DNA from: Odiellus spinosus
Lineage: Eukaryota; Arthropoda; Arachnida; Opiliones; Phalangiidae
Reading direction: 5' to 3'
Length of the DNA: 64,000 nucleotides
Assembly (NCBI GenBank): GCA_963920705.1
Contig: OY987227.1
Span: forward strand, 4,575,143-4,639,142
Shown here piece after piece: positions 13,101-25,790 of the stretch. A program made the translations under genes and the position numbers. A model generated the notes under the pieces. The model was not told where the DNA came from and did not search any database. It was given only the letters and a program-made list of their open reading frames with translations. Position 1 is the stretch's first letter, and every line of letters starts with the position of its first letter.

Positions 13101-13436
13101 GATGTGTTAATTTATATTTCAAGAATTTGTATTTTTTATATTTACTTGGAAAATAAACAATTCATTTGGTGTGTCTAATTAAGAGGACTACGACCTGCTG
13201 CACATAATTATGAGTAACGCAGGACAACCTTTTGGAATCTGATTCCTTGAGGTTAAGGGAAAGTACTTTACTCCGTAACGTAGATGGGAAATTGAAAAGT
13301 GTGAATCAAAAGCACCCTGTTACTTCTACTCTTTCAATACACTACATTTCTTTTCATCTTTTATTTAAGGTAGGGTTAGGTTAGATTAAGTTAACGTCAG
13401 CGTCGGGGAGGTAATATTTTGGTTTCCCAACTTGTT
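10126..13436. mobile_element. 3.3-kb long-inverted-repeat AAGTTGGG element, full copy
   Basis: Bounded by AACAAGTTGGGAAACC and its inverse. Arms of about 550 bp (10126-10683 and 12895-13436) are nearly complementary and include ACCTCCCCGAC, a CCTAACC tract and ACTTCCGGTA. The interior holds a 25-bp minisatellite and unique sequence to about 12890. No transposase is visible, so it is probably non-autonomous. No clear target duplication was found. Partial copies are at 1168, 18916, 21340, 25950 and 28670. Confidence 0.75.
11093..11640. repeat. 25-bp minisatellite, ~22 copies
   Basis: Near-identical 25-bp units containing TGATCATCTCACTTAAGTCA; the last few units carry ATTGC in place of ATTCC. 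The related elements at 19950 and 22350 carry a single version of this unit at the same place. Confidence 0.95.
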
Positions 13437-14146
13437 AATCTTGAAATGTAACAAAATCTAGTTTCGCTGGGCGGTTCTAAAAGTAATGAGGGTAACAGGG
13501 GCGTAACAACTAGGGGGGGGGCACAGGGGGCATTGCCCCCTCCAATGTTGATCTTGCCCCCTTCAATAAATTCGAATGCCCCCTGCAATGTCGAACTGGA
13601 TTGCCCCCTCCAAAATATTAAGATTGTCGCCTCTATTGTGGAAGTAAAACATTTTCCCTGCTAAACACACAATAATTTTCAAAAAAATACTTCTAATTAT
13701 TCTATATTGGGAGAAATACATTTTTAGAGCTAAAAGATTTTCATATAAAAAATATATATGAAAATCTAGCTCTAAAAATGTATTTCCTTGGTAACTACTA
13801 GACCTAGTTCATTATGTTCATATAGAAAATTTTTACTGCTATAAAAAAACCACCGTATTTTAAAGAGGTGGTTACTCATCGGCTAGGACCGAAGAAAAAT
13901 TACTAAGGTAAGCCTTCAAGGCTGTTAAAGCATAATACATTGACATTCCCACTCTTCACTTTAATCACTAAACTAAAAGTATACTTCAACATGATGGTCA
14001 AGCCCATAGGAATAGTTAGACCCATGACATTGTAAAAGAGGCTGAAAAGAATGATGCTAAAGCAGGGGCTTGTTATGCATGCATAAACGCTCTTTGAACA
14101 ATTTGAATGGCGTTTCGAGATTCCTTTAAACACGAAGTTGCGTAAA

Positions 14147-14271
14147 GTTTTTCAAATCATGTTTTTCAAATCGTGTTTTTCAAATCGTGTTTTTCAAATC
14201 GTGTTTTTCAAATCGTGTTTTTCAAATCGTGTTTTTCAAATCATGTTTTTCAAACCACGTTTTTCAACTTG
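14147..14271. repeat. 14-bp minisatellite GTTTTTCAAATCGT
   Basis: About nine tandem units with minor variants, inside the hAT-like element. Confidence 0.9.
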
Positions 14272-14880
14272 GATACCCGTGTGAAAGCGGCTCTATATCT
14301 AATCGTTGTGTATTTATATTGGATACCCGTGTGTACCCGGCTTTATATCTAATCTTAATTTTTCTTTGATACGTCTGAACGCGGATTTATATCTAATCTT
14401 TATTAATTTATCTTGGATACCCGTGTGAACGTGGCTTTATATCGAATATTTATTAATGTTTAACTTAGATACCTGTGCGAACAGGCATTTATATATTATC
14501 TTTGTCATTTTATCTTGGATACTCGTGCAACGGGACTTAATATCTATTCTTTATTAAGTCATTTTTATTTTGGAAACGCGTCTTTATATCTATTCTTTAT
14601 TAAGTCATTTTTATTTTGGAAACGCGTCTTTATATCTATTCTTTATTAAGTCATTTTTATTTTGGAAACGCTTCTTTATATCTATTCTTTATTAAGTCAT
14701 TTCATCTTATTAAGTCATGTATCTTGGATACCCTATGAACACGCCATTATATCTAATCTTTATTAATTTTTACCTTGGATACCCTTGTGAAGGCACCTTT
14801 ACATCTAATCTTTATTGTCTTATCTTGGATACCCGTGAAAACGCACCATAATATCTATTTATTAATTCATTTTATCTTGA
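14272..14880. repeat. Degenerate ~55-60-bp tandem repeats
   Basis: Repeats of TTGGATACCCGTGTGAACG followed by GCTTTATATCTAATCTTTATTAA, with a better-conserved 57-bp subset near 14530-14700. Single related units occur near 12020 and 20310 in the AAGTTGGG elements. Confidence 0.8.
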
Positions 14881-15257
14881 ACACACCTATAAGAAAATAT
14901 TGAATATCTTCGAAAATATCTTTTATATTAAATTTAAGTTTCAGCAAGATTGGTTTTTAGATTAAGTTAAATCATTTAATCTGTTTTAATTTTAATTTAA
15001 ATGAATATTACGTTTCAATTCAGTAAAAGCTATAACCTCTGAAGGCTAAAATAGACGCGAATCCAAAAGATACTATATAAGGCGTTCGTTGATCATTTAT
15101 AAACTAACAAGCGAGTAACGGTTGCTGCTCTTCACTGAGCTGTAGTGGATATACGTTTACAGCAAGGTAGAAGCTAATAACTGTATATGCGAATTTTATT
15201 GGAGATTCAAGCGCCGTGGGTGATGACGTCTTCTTCCGACGTCACGTACAGACAGAA

Positions 15258-15290
15258 CCTCTCCGCGAACTAAAAGTTCACTCGGAGAGG
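15258..15290. other. Hairpin CCTCTCCGCGAAC...GTTCACTCGGAGAGG
   Basis: An imperfect palindrome related to the perfect-arm hairpins at 26891-26920 and 29574-29603. The last two mark the end of right-half copies of the AAGTTGGG family, so this may be a similar terminus embedded here. Confidence 0.55.
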
Positions 15291-16798
15291 TAAGAAGACG
15301 AAAGTTATTCGATGACGTATTTCGTCTTCTTGCACAACGCAAACGCCCACGCCGACGCCGCAGTGAATACAGTAGCTAGACCCCACTAGGGTTGGGTCTA
15401 GCTAAAAACATTCAATAACTAAAACTTAAAGAGAAAAACAAACTCTCGAATCTCAGCGCTGACTAGATTAGACTCGCCGTTGGCCATAGTAAGAATTCTC
15501 TACGTTTAAGGTTTTAAGTTTAGAAATGTTTAAAATAAGAAAACTGACGGACTATTTTGCGGACATAAAATCCAAATATGAAGGTAAATTACACAAAATT
15601 TGTTGACCAACTTGACCACGGTGAATAACGTCTAATAATATTAATAAAATAATTGAAGAGACAGCTAGTCAGATACTGCATGGTTAAAAGAAACTGCTTA
15701 TTAAATGTTTTATGAGTGCTTTCGGATGAACTGGAGCAGTGACTCCCTTTTCAATCATTTTATACTATAACATAACAAAATTTACAAAATAACAAAAATA
15801 CGTCCGAAAGCTAACCTGAAAACGTTTATTTAATACAGTTTCCTTTTAACCAAGCAGCAGCTGTCTCGACTCTAGTGAATTATTTGAATAGTATTATACA
15901 ATACTATTGTTGTACAGTACTTGTGGGTAGGACTAGGACGTCTGTATTTGAAAAATTAAAATACCTTTTAGTGTAAAAAATAAAAATTTTATATTTGCCC
16001 GCCCCCTCTCCCGGATTTTGCCCCCCCCCCCTAATCTGAAAAACGTTCCTACGCCCCTGGAGGATAAACCCGTAATATAAATTATATACCAAGAAAAGAG
16101 AATATTACCTAAATTAATAATTAAAAATAAATGTATAAATTCGCTCTACGTAACATACTTCGATATAGGGCCAATTTTGGAAATAATGAAGATAATAAAC
16201 TTTACCGATCATTTCACTTAATTTCTTAATTAGTGTAAAAATAAAGTTAATTTACCTGATTAGATTTCAATCCAGGAGAGGTTGTTCGGCTGTTATTTAA
16301 AATATTGTCAAAAGATCTCGTCCTTACTCGAGGCCAAATAAAGTAACGTATGTGAAAATTTTATCTATATATTGAAGTTTATAATAAAATTATGGCGCAG
16401 TGTTTGGCAACCGCGAGTACAATCTCTGAAATCAAGATCATCGTAACGTCACAATCACGAGAATCTAACAAATTTCCGCTCAAAGTTTACCGATATGCAA
16501 ATGTCATTTTAAAGGGAATAGAACCTCAAGACCTTCTTTACGGAAAGATGCCAGCATATTTTTCTTTATAGTTGTATATTAGATTTCGTCTTGAAGAATA
16601 TATTGTTGTAATAAATTAAATTATAATCGAATGACCTTTGCCCTATCTTAGTAAATTAGAAAATGATGATTGTGTGGGAGTTCATTGAAATGAAAAGTAA
16701 AATATCTTGGAAATATTAAATTGGTGAGCTTAGCGCGAGATCAATTTGACAAGCTGCCCATATCGAGTCAGGTAGCGTGTCCATTTTAAGATTAGGGA

Positions 16799-17817
16799 AA
16801 GTAACGCGAATTTTAGGCCTAATGTTTTTCCAAAATTAAATTCCTCTTCCAACTACTCTTGCTTACTTTCAATTATTTTAAATATTACCCTCGTGAAAGC
16901 AAATCACCAAAACCAGCGCTTAAAATTGACAGATAGATAACTAGTTTTTTTCAGATATTTATATCTCGGATAATTTGTTTCCTAATATAAACCACAAATT
17001 ATATAAACAAACGTGGATCACATGGATACGAATTATCTTTAGGTAAATTTTTAAGCTTGATTAATAAACAAATTATTCGTTTATTCGATTGGGTAATGCG
17101 AAGATAACAATATGACGTTTCTCAAAATTCGTATAGAATGAAATGAAATAATTATATTTTTATCTAATTCGAAAGGAACCGACTAAATCATACATTCTAA
17201 ATTCAAGATCTCAATTCGGGCTCAAATCTTCGAAGATACTTGAGTTTCAAATTTTCTTATCGGCGTATAACGTATAAATTTTCTAAAACATTGAGTACGA
17301 ATAAAAAGTTTGCCTTACATTCGGATACGTTAACTCGAATAAGAAACGGATATTTTTTCGTGAACGGATAATATCTGATTGACATTAACGATAGTCTTAT
17401 TCAACTAACAAGGGACCTACGAATTCCGAGAGCTCTCTAAAAACCAAAGAGTTTTATTCCCTTTAATGATTGTTTTAAAAGTATTTCAAACTATATTGCG
17501 CGTGAGCCGTGACTGAAACGGACGAGATTTAAAAAAAAAAATTGAATCACCCAATCGCGACATTTGATCGTTTTATGGAATGGTGGAAGATATATTCGTC
17601 ATCTTCGATAATTTCATTTGTCCGCGAATACTTGAGAAATACGTGCTATTTTAATTAGAGAAGATAACGTATCATTATTCTTCATTGGAGCGCCAGAAGT
17701 AGACAGTACACTAATCTAGGCAATTGTTATATTAATCTGATTCATAGATATATATGAAAATGAAATATACATATGATAAATATGAATATATAAATTTTCC
17801 AGGGTTATTAGGCCCGT

Positions 17818-17849
<32 letters not shown>
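16799..17849. repeat. Dispersed ~1.05-kb poly(A)-ended repeat, copy 2
   Basis: Second copy of 91-1148 in the same orientation, with the poly(A) run at 17819-17849. Includes a GAGCTC-ended element (16934-17435) that has lost its first ~25 bp. Between 16068 and 16798 I see no gene. Confidence 0.7.
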
Positions 17850-17851
<2 letters not shown>

Positions 17852-17869
17852 GATAATGACAACTATTAG

Positions 17870-18160
17870 AATACACACGTACGTGTATCCCTTTGTCTAA
17901 ACTCGAATTTAATCAGAAATCGTTATGTTATTTCTAATGGTCCCGCGGCGCTTGATAACTGAAATCGTTATATTCCTCTTCCCACCGTCCACTGAATTCA
18001 AGTTAATACAGACAAAGGTACTTTGACAAAATTTGATGGGTCTTTTTTCGGGTACAAGAGATTCTCTAGTTAAACACAGATTTAAATAATAAAATATTGA
18101 TGAGTTATATGAAATAATGGGAAGTAAAATGTCTGAATCGGTTACAAAAAGGTTCAAACA
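17870..18160. repeat. Repeat inverted relative to 29940-30090
   Basis: Contains GGTCCCGCGGCGCTTGATAA and CCCACCGTCCACTGAATTC, which reappear as reverse complements at 29960-30050. The rest to 18900 holds sequence related to 29630-29920 (AATAAAGCTCGGCTA) and no gene. Confidence 0.65.
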
Positions 18161-18915
18161 TAAGCGTAGCCGAGGTCTATTAATTGCTTCAATTAATTAG
18201 CCACATTTCTAAGTAATGCGATTTAAGTTCAATCGCCTCGGTTTATTCAAGTACTTTACCCAAAAGATCGTGAGAAAGAGGTCTATTATCACCGAAATAT
18301 AGGTGAGAATTGATTGCCAAAACAATCGAAGACGACACCATCGCGCTAGCGAGAGGGTAGCGAGAGGGTTCACCACAATTCTAAACGTTAACGTAATTCA
18401 CCCATTGGTGAAATGCATCTATGAGTATAGAAAATGTAAACCTCGCTTATATAGGCCAAGAAGAGAAATAATATTCAAGTTAAATGATAAGAAAATCTTG
18501 CCTACTTTTTAATTACGGTGAATTAAGGTTAATTTAATGGGATAATCATGATATAATACAATAGTCAAAATTAAACGGCTGAAGAGGGCTACCCTAGTAG
18601 AAGAACCCAGTGAATGTAATTTTCTGTTACCGATAAAAAATACCATTAAAAAAAGCTTATCTACTGTTTAATAAATTAAATAAATTTATGTTTATCAATT
18701 TAGAACCACTTAATAAAGCTCGGCTAGGTTTATGTTTTAACCTTTTCGTTACCCATTCAGGCACCTTTCTCTCTATTTCTTCATATACCTTATCAATCTA
18801 TCATTATATAAATCTTTGTTTAACCAAGAGAAGCACTTGTACTCAATAAACTATACTTTCTCTCTATTAACTCTAATTCAATGGTTATTCCTTATCATTC
18901 TACAGTTTAAGAAAT

Positions 18916-20490
18916 ACAAGTTGGGAAACCAAAATATAACCTCCCCGACCTCGACGTTAAGGTAATCTAACCTAACCTAACCCTACCTAAAATAAAAGAT
19001 GAAAAGAAATGTAGAGTATTGGATGAGTAGAAGAAACAGCGTGCATTTCAATCATTATTCTCTATTTTACGGAGTATAAGTATTTTCCCTTAACCTCAAT
19101 TATACAGAGAATGCAAAAGAGTGCCATGCGTTACCCATAATTACATGCGGCAGGTCGTAGACTCTTTAATATACACACCAAATGAAATGTCCTGCGTTAC
19201 CCATAATTATATGCGGCATGGCGTAGATTTCTTAATAGACACACCAAATGAAATTTATTTTCTAAATAAATATGTAAAATACATGTTCTTATAATATAAA
19301 TTATCATTAGAGCATAGGCTGTACTGTGTGATTATCTTTGAGATAATCCACTGATTTGATAAAGACGAAGGATTTAGTCTGGGATGGCAATGAAGACAAG
19401 GAATTAAAACGACGAAGATTTTGAAGCAAGTTCCTCTTAGACAAACCAAGAAATATTGTAGACTGAATGTTTCATTTACAACCCATTTTCGGTAGATGAT
19501 CGGCAATTACTTCCGGTACAGATTTCGTCTAAAATTCTTGTTTTGACGTGCTAATAGAGGACCATTACTGATATTTTCATCATGCAAATGATCCCAGTCA
19601 TTGGAAGAATCAAAGGATTGAGCAGGTCGAGAGGTTATTTTCCAAACCGGCTGACAAGACGTTAGCTTCCATTCCTATGATAAAAAAAAAATATCTTGTA
19701 TACTGAAATAGACTAATTTCCATACCGTTAATATTTATACTTGAATAGCTCCTTTTATGTTTAGAATAACGAGGCCGTATGAAGAACTGTTGAGCTTTTA
19801 CTGACTGTATGAATCTCATATGTCGAGTCCGAAAACACTCACTGCTTGCATGTTTCAATTCTTCGTAGCCAGGCCGTCTCTTTCTGGTGATAAATGAAAG
19901 CCGTGTCGCTGCTCTGTTGACTTCAAATGGTGATGACATTCTGCGCTGGTTGATTTTCTCACTTAAGTCACTATAGCTTTCTTTCGTCTGGTATCGTCTT
20001 GTCTCGTCTCGTCGCGTCTCGTCTCGTCTCGTCTCGTCTCGTCTCCTGGTCTGCTAACGAAGTTCACTCTACACGGCTACTGTTGATTATGAAAATAATC
20101 GGAAATGTTTCTTGGTTTTATAGTGGAGAAATCTGAAGCCTATTTTTTTTCCAACATCAGATAACCATTTTTTATTCAAAACTGATGTTTTTTTTAAACA
20201 CGGGAAACCTACTGTACTTCTGTCCAAGGGGAATTTTCACGACTATAATTTTTCTTAAGAGGTTTAACATTTTGTATCAATCCGCCTCAGCTTTAAATCT
20301 TATGTCGTTTCTATCTTGGATGCCCGTGTAAACGTACCTTTATTTAGATTCTTCAATCCACCCCAAGTTTGCAGCAAGCCTTAGCCTATACTGCCCGTTA
20401 TACCTTTGCTTTTTGGACTAAATGATATATGGAAAACAGATTAGCGCGTGTTGCCAACTCAAGCTGGTATTAAACGGTCACATTTCATTA
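18916..20490. repeat. Truncated AAGTTGGG element
   Basis: Starts ACAAGTTGGGAAACC like 10126 and follows that element through the single-copy minisatellite unit and a GTCTC pentamer run (19995-20043) to about 20490, where it is cut by another repeat. A ~70-bp piece with TGCGTTACCCATAATTA is duplicated near 19130-19210. Confidence 0.75.
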
Positions 20491-20539
20491 AAGAACAACA
20501 GCAACTCCCCATAAGAGTCTGGGTACACGTAATGTTAAT

Positions 20540-21338
20540 AATTTTGAAGGCTCTAGAGTATTTGCAGACCAAGTAACGCCAATAGGCAAAATATTATATC
20601 ACATTGAACCTATATGCATTTCTTCAGTATACCAATACAACCCTAAATAATTCTCTACTTAAAACCAAACCTAACTAGAGAAAAAAAGGAAAATAAATAA
20701 GATATAACCACATAGATTTCAAGATAAATAATCCAGTCCATAATTCAGTATTAAAACAAAAAAATCAGAATTAAGACAACTGAAATTAGCAATCTTTGGT
20801 AATATGTAAAATAGCCCTTACACGAACAATTTAAGTAAAGCAAATTATCAAATAAACGCCAAATAAGTCAATAAATTAAAATTAAAAATATTAATCTTAC
20901 CACTACCAAATAGCGGGCAGAAAACACAGACATCAAGATAACATTAGCAAATTAAATTTTCAACACCGGTAATCCTGAGAACTAGATTCTACAAAATCTT
21001 CCTGAATAATAAATTTATTTTAATCTAAAAAATATAAAATCTTAAAAAAAATATCTATACAAATAACATATTGATAAACCAATTAAAATTAGATGCGAAA
21101 AACATTTAATCTCGATATGAGATTAAATACACAAGGTCAAGGTTCTTCTTTTAAAACCATATCAGAATTTTGACGGTTGTAGAGTATTTGTAGACCAAGT
21201 AACGTGAAAAGGCAAAATGTTATATCAAATTGAACCTATACATGGCTTCAGTATACAACACAAGTTGTGAAACAAACGTTATTTTACGTGACTACACACT
21301 AGCTAAAACGTCACCGAAAATAAACGACAGTAGGCATT
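20540..21338. repeat. U repeat, copy 1
   Basis: AT-rich block with a degenerate direct repeat at each end (the GAGTATTTG(C/T)AGACCAAGTAACG region near 20555 and again near 21185) and a fixed right end GTAGGCATTAA. Copies: 22493-23070 (lacking its left part) and 24441-25334. Confidence 0.75.
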
Positions 21339-21339
21339 A

Positions 21340-22494
21340 ACAAGTTGGGAAACCAAAATATAACCTCCCCGAGCCCGACGTTAAAGTAATCTAACCTAAC
21401 CCTACCTAAAATAAAAGATGAAAAGAAATGTAGAGTATTGGATGAATAGAGGAACCAGCGTGCATTCCAATTATTATTCTCTATTTTACGGAATATAAGT
21501 ATTTTCCCTTAACCTCAAGGATACAGAGAATGCAAAAGTGTGTCATGCGTTACCCATAATTACATGCGACAGGTCGTAGACTCTTTAATATACACACCAA
21601 TTGAAATGTCCTGCGTTACGCATAATTATATGCGGCATGGCGTAGATTACTTAATAGACACACCAAATGAAATTTATTTTCTAAATAAATATGTAAAATA
21701 CATTTTCTTATAATATAAATTATCATTAGAGCATAGGCGGTACTGTGTGATTATCTTTGAGATAATCCACTGATTTGATAAAGACGAAGGATTTAGTCTG
21801 GGATGGCAATGAAGACAAGGAATTAAAACGACGAAGATTTTGTAGCAAGTTCCTCTTAGACAAACCAAGAAATATTGTAGACTGAATGTTCCATTTACAA
21901 CCCATTTTCGGTAGATGATCGACAATTACTTCCGGTACAGTTTTCGTCTAAAATTCTTGTTTTGACGTGCTAATAGAGGACCATTACTGATATTTTCATC
22001 ATGCAAGTGATCCCAGTCATTGGAAGAATCCAAGGATTGAGCTGGTTGAGAGGTTATTTTCCAAACCGGTTACAAGACGTTAGCTTCCACTCCTATGATA
22101 AAAAAATATCTTAAAAGACTGAAAGTAGACTAATTTCCATACCGTTAGAATAGCTCCTTTTATGTTTACAATTACGAGGCCGTATGAAGAACTGCCGAGC
22201 TTTTACTGACTGTAGATTTCTCATATGTCGAGTCCGAAAACACTAACTGCTTGCACGTTTCAATTCTTCGTAGCCGGGCCGTCTCTTTCTTGTGATAAAT
22301 GAAAGCCGTCTCGCTGCTCTGTTGATTTCAAATGGTGATAACATTCTATGCTGGTTGATTATCTCCCTTAAGTCATTATAGCTCTCTTTCGTCTGGTCTG
22401 GCCTCGTCTCCTCTCGTCTCGAAGATCACTGTACACGGCTTATTTCGATTATGAAAAATATCGGAAATGTTTCTTGGTTTTATAGTGGAGAAAA
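21340..22494. repeat. Truncated AAGTTGGG element, second partial copy
   Basis: Very similar to 18916-20110, including the 83-codon open frame on the minus strand that both share, but cut off at TATAGTGGAGAAAAT by U copy 2. Confidence 0.75.
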
Positions 22495-23070
22495 TCAGAA
22501 TTAAGACAACTGAAATTAGCAATCTTTGGTAATATGTAAAATAGCCCTTACACGAACAATTTAAGTAAAGCAAATTATCAAATAAACGCCAAATAAGTCA
22601 ATTAATTAAAATTAAAAATATTAATCTTACCACTACCAAATAGCGGGCAGAAAACACAGACATCAAGATAACATTAGCAAAATAAATTTTCAACACCGGT
22701 AATCCTGAGAACTAGATTCTACAAAATCTTCCTGAATAATAAATTTATTTTAATCTAAAAAATATAAAATCTTAAAAAAAATATCTATTCAAATAACATA
22801 TTGATAAACCAATTAAAATTAGATGCGAAAAACATTTAATCTCGATATGAGATTAAATACACAAGGTCAAGGTTCTTCTTTTAAAACCATATCAGAATTT
22901 TGACGGTTGTAGAGTATTTGTAGACCAAGTAACGTGAAAAGGCAAAATGTTATATCAAATTGAACCTATACATGGCTTCAGTATACAACACAAGTTGTGA
23001 AACAAACGTTATTTTACGTGACTACACACTAGCTAAAACGTCACCGAAAATAAACGACAGTAGGCATTAA
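22493..23070. repeat. U repeat, copy 2 (left-truncated)
   Basis: Begins inside the unit at ATCAGAATTAAGACAACTG and ends at the same GTAGGCATTAA as the other copies. Confidence 0.75.
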
Positions 23071-24440
23071 AAAGCATAGTTCTACTATACTTAATTGGGA
23101 TAAACATTAATTTCATGTGGGGAAAAGTGTGAAACTAAAACTAGCAGTCATTAAGAGATCCAATCACGTGATTCTTTTCCCCACTCGGTCTACATTTCAC
23201 TATAGGGTGAACCATATCATATATACCAATTAAAACACAAGAAAATTCAATGTCAATCCGGTTTAAGAATGTTAGTCAACTGTAAATTGTGGTATAAATA
23301 ACCTGGTTCGATCTGCGCATGCGTACACGCAACAATTTCGCGTGAAATACAATTGGAAACGTGCGAGGCTTATAAAATATTAATTTGAAAACCCGTGCTA
23401 GTTATTAAAACCAATTCTTACGCCACTGTTCGAAAATTTGCCAGAAAATTACAGTATTTCCCCATACATTAAACAGATTTTCCCAAGAATATCAGAATCG
23501 CTTTGATATTTTGCACGCGTAAAGTGGTTTCGGACTTGAAATTTAGTGGGCTACACATACTCGCGTGCTGATGAACTCGATTTTACGCAAGTCACAAATA
23601 CACATATGTTCCTTTGCTTAAACGACGTTATTATGCTTTAAAGGTGTGCAAAATTGAAGCTTAGCTTGTTTACACGCACTTATTTACTTTAGACATTCGG
23701 AGAAATTGAAAAAAAAAAATTAGAACTCTAACGTTTTGGCCATTTAGATCTACCAAACATACCAGCACGCGTTCTTCGTAAATCTATTTATATCTTTACG
23801 CTGATGACGTGAATGCACCAATTAATATCCTTAAGAGAGCGCATTAGACGCGATAGATGCAAGGAAGTCGCCTAGACATTAATGGCGTTTTGCGCGAGAA
23901 ATTGCAAATATTAATGAAGAATTTACTTCAAATCCAGCGTTTCTTGTGAATTATACCCTTGCGTATACGCGGCATTTTCGTGCGAAACAAATTCGCAAAT
24001 ATAGCAAACACGCGAGCAATTGAAAAAATGAAATTGAAAGCGCGTGCTAGAAACTTGTTCTTATAACAAAGTCCCAATACATTGTTTCCAGCTTGGCTAG
24101 GAAGTAAGTTTATCCCGGTACATAAAGCTAATTCTCTCAATATTCAGCCGAAAAGAAAAAAATAATACTAGAAGTCTGTTGCAGACTTCCAGTCCCTGTA
24201 CTCGGCCGGTTATTCTATTAAATACAAGTTTGTGGCAGGTTATTCAACATGTAGACCTCAATTATCATGTCTCCTATCCTACGTGGTAATAGTTGGTTTG
24301 TTATTCAATGGCGAATTATTAAAGATTGGGTTTAAAGCACATTCCAGTCACGGAACTCAAATACATGAAAATCAAAGTAGGTAATGGAGAAGTTTAAGTT
24401 AGATATACGGGTACATTCTCTCCAAAAGTCAAGTGCAAAA

Positions 24441-25334
24441 AAAAAATTTGCTGAATAATTAATTAATTTTAATATAAATGCTTATCGAGTGAAATAAGCA
24501 AGGTCAAGGTTCTTCTTTTAAAACCATATAATAATTTTGAAGGCTCTAGAGTATTTGCAGACCAAGTAACGCCAATAGGCAAAATATTATATCACATTGA
24601 ACCTATATGCATTTCTTCAGTATACCAACAAAACCCTAAATAATTCTCTACTTAAAACCAAACCTAACTAGAGAAAAAAAGGAAAATAAATAAGATATAA
24701 CCACATAGATTTCAAGATAAATAATCCAGTCCATAATTCAGTATTAAAACAAAAAAATCAGAATTAAGACAACTGAAATTAGCAATCTTTGGTAATATGT
24801 AAAATAGCCCTTACACGAACAATTTAAGTAAAGCAAATTATCAAATAAACGCCAAATAAGTCAATTAATTAAAATGAAAAATATTAATCTTACCACTACC
24901 AAATAGCGGGCAGAAAACACAGACATCAAGATAACATTAGCAAAATAAATTTTCAACACCGGTAATCCTGAGAACTAGATTCTACAAAATCTTCCTGAAT
25001 AATAAATTTATTTTAATCTAAAAAATATAAAATCTTAAAAAAAATATCTATACAAATAACATATTGATAAACCAATTAAAATTAGATGCGAAAAACATTT
25101 AATCTCGATATGAGATTAAATACACAAGGTCAAGGTTCTTCTTTTAAAACCATATCAGAATTTTGACGGTTGTAGAGTATTTGTAGACCAAGTAACGTGA
25201 AAAGGCAAAATGTTATATCAAATTGAACCTATACATGGCTTTAAAGTACAACACAAGTTGTGAAACAAACGTTATTTTACGTGACTACACACTAGCTAAA
25301 ACGTCACCGAAAATAAACGACGGTAGGCATTAAC
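24441..25334. repeat. U repeat, copy 3, inserted in duplication copy 1
   Basis: Interrupts the segment after AAGTCAAGTGCAAA. The ~215 bp before it (24226-24440) is repeated after it (25335-25548), so the insertion is flanked by a long direct duplication that copy 2 has only once (28063-28277). Confidence 0.85.
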
Positions 25335-25639
25335 AAGTTTGTGGCAGGTTATTCAACTTGTAGACCTCAATTATCATGTCTCCTATCCTACGTGGTAATA
25401 GTTGGTTTTTTATTCAATGGCGAATTATTAAAGATTGGGTTTAAAGCACATTCCAGTCACGGAACTCAAGTACATGAAAATCAAAGTAGGTAATGGAGAA
25501 GTTTAAGTTAGATATACAGGTACATTCGCTCCAAAAGTCAAGTGCAAATCACCCATAAGACCTTACATTATATGAGGCTTTTACGCAGGCCTTAAGGTTA
25601 TGTACAAGTACGAAGCCCAAACACACGTGTATTAGCTCT

Positions 25640-25790
25640 CCTCGACACCGAGGTAAAGGAGGTATCACTCCACGGAGAGAAACGCCAGTCGAAGCAGCTA
25701 AGAGCCGCTGTCGAATTACCATCACACTAGTGAATTGGTACGGCGAGCGAAAAGGTAACCAGCTCTTCGATCCCAGCTTTTTCTCTGACG
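25640..25790. other. Structured block, possible Pol III-type RNA or SINE piece
   Basis: Contains nested short stems (CCTCGACACCGAGG; CTCTCC...GGAGAG), a TTCGATCCCAGC string resembling a B box, and a following T run. The same block is at 28358-28509. No clear A box, so this is only a suggestion. Confidence 0.25.

Larger units (their letters stand above)
13496..16059. mobile_element. hAT-like 2.6-kb element, non-coding
   Basis: Left end CAGGGGCGTAAC and right end inverse of CAGGGGCGTAGG, flanked by GAGGGTAA (13488-13495) and GAGGATAA (16060-16067), an 8-bp duplication with one mismatch. C/G-rich runs lie next to both ends. The interior holds minisatellites and no transposase that I recognise. 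The hAT assignment rests on the CAG ends and 8-bp flank. Confidence 0.7.

Noticed and set aside
19255..21925. An 83-codon open frame conserved at 19255-19506 and 21674-21925
   Set aside because: It lies in the arm of the AAGTTGGG repeat; the two copies are similar simply because the whole repeat is, and the related arm at 10400-10680 does not keep the frame.
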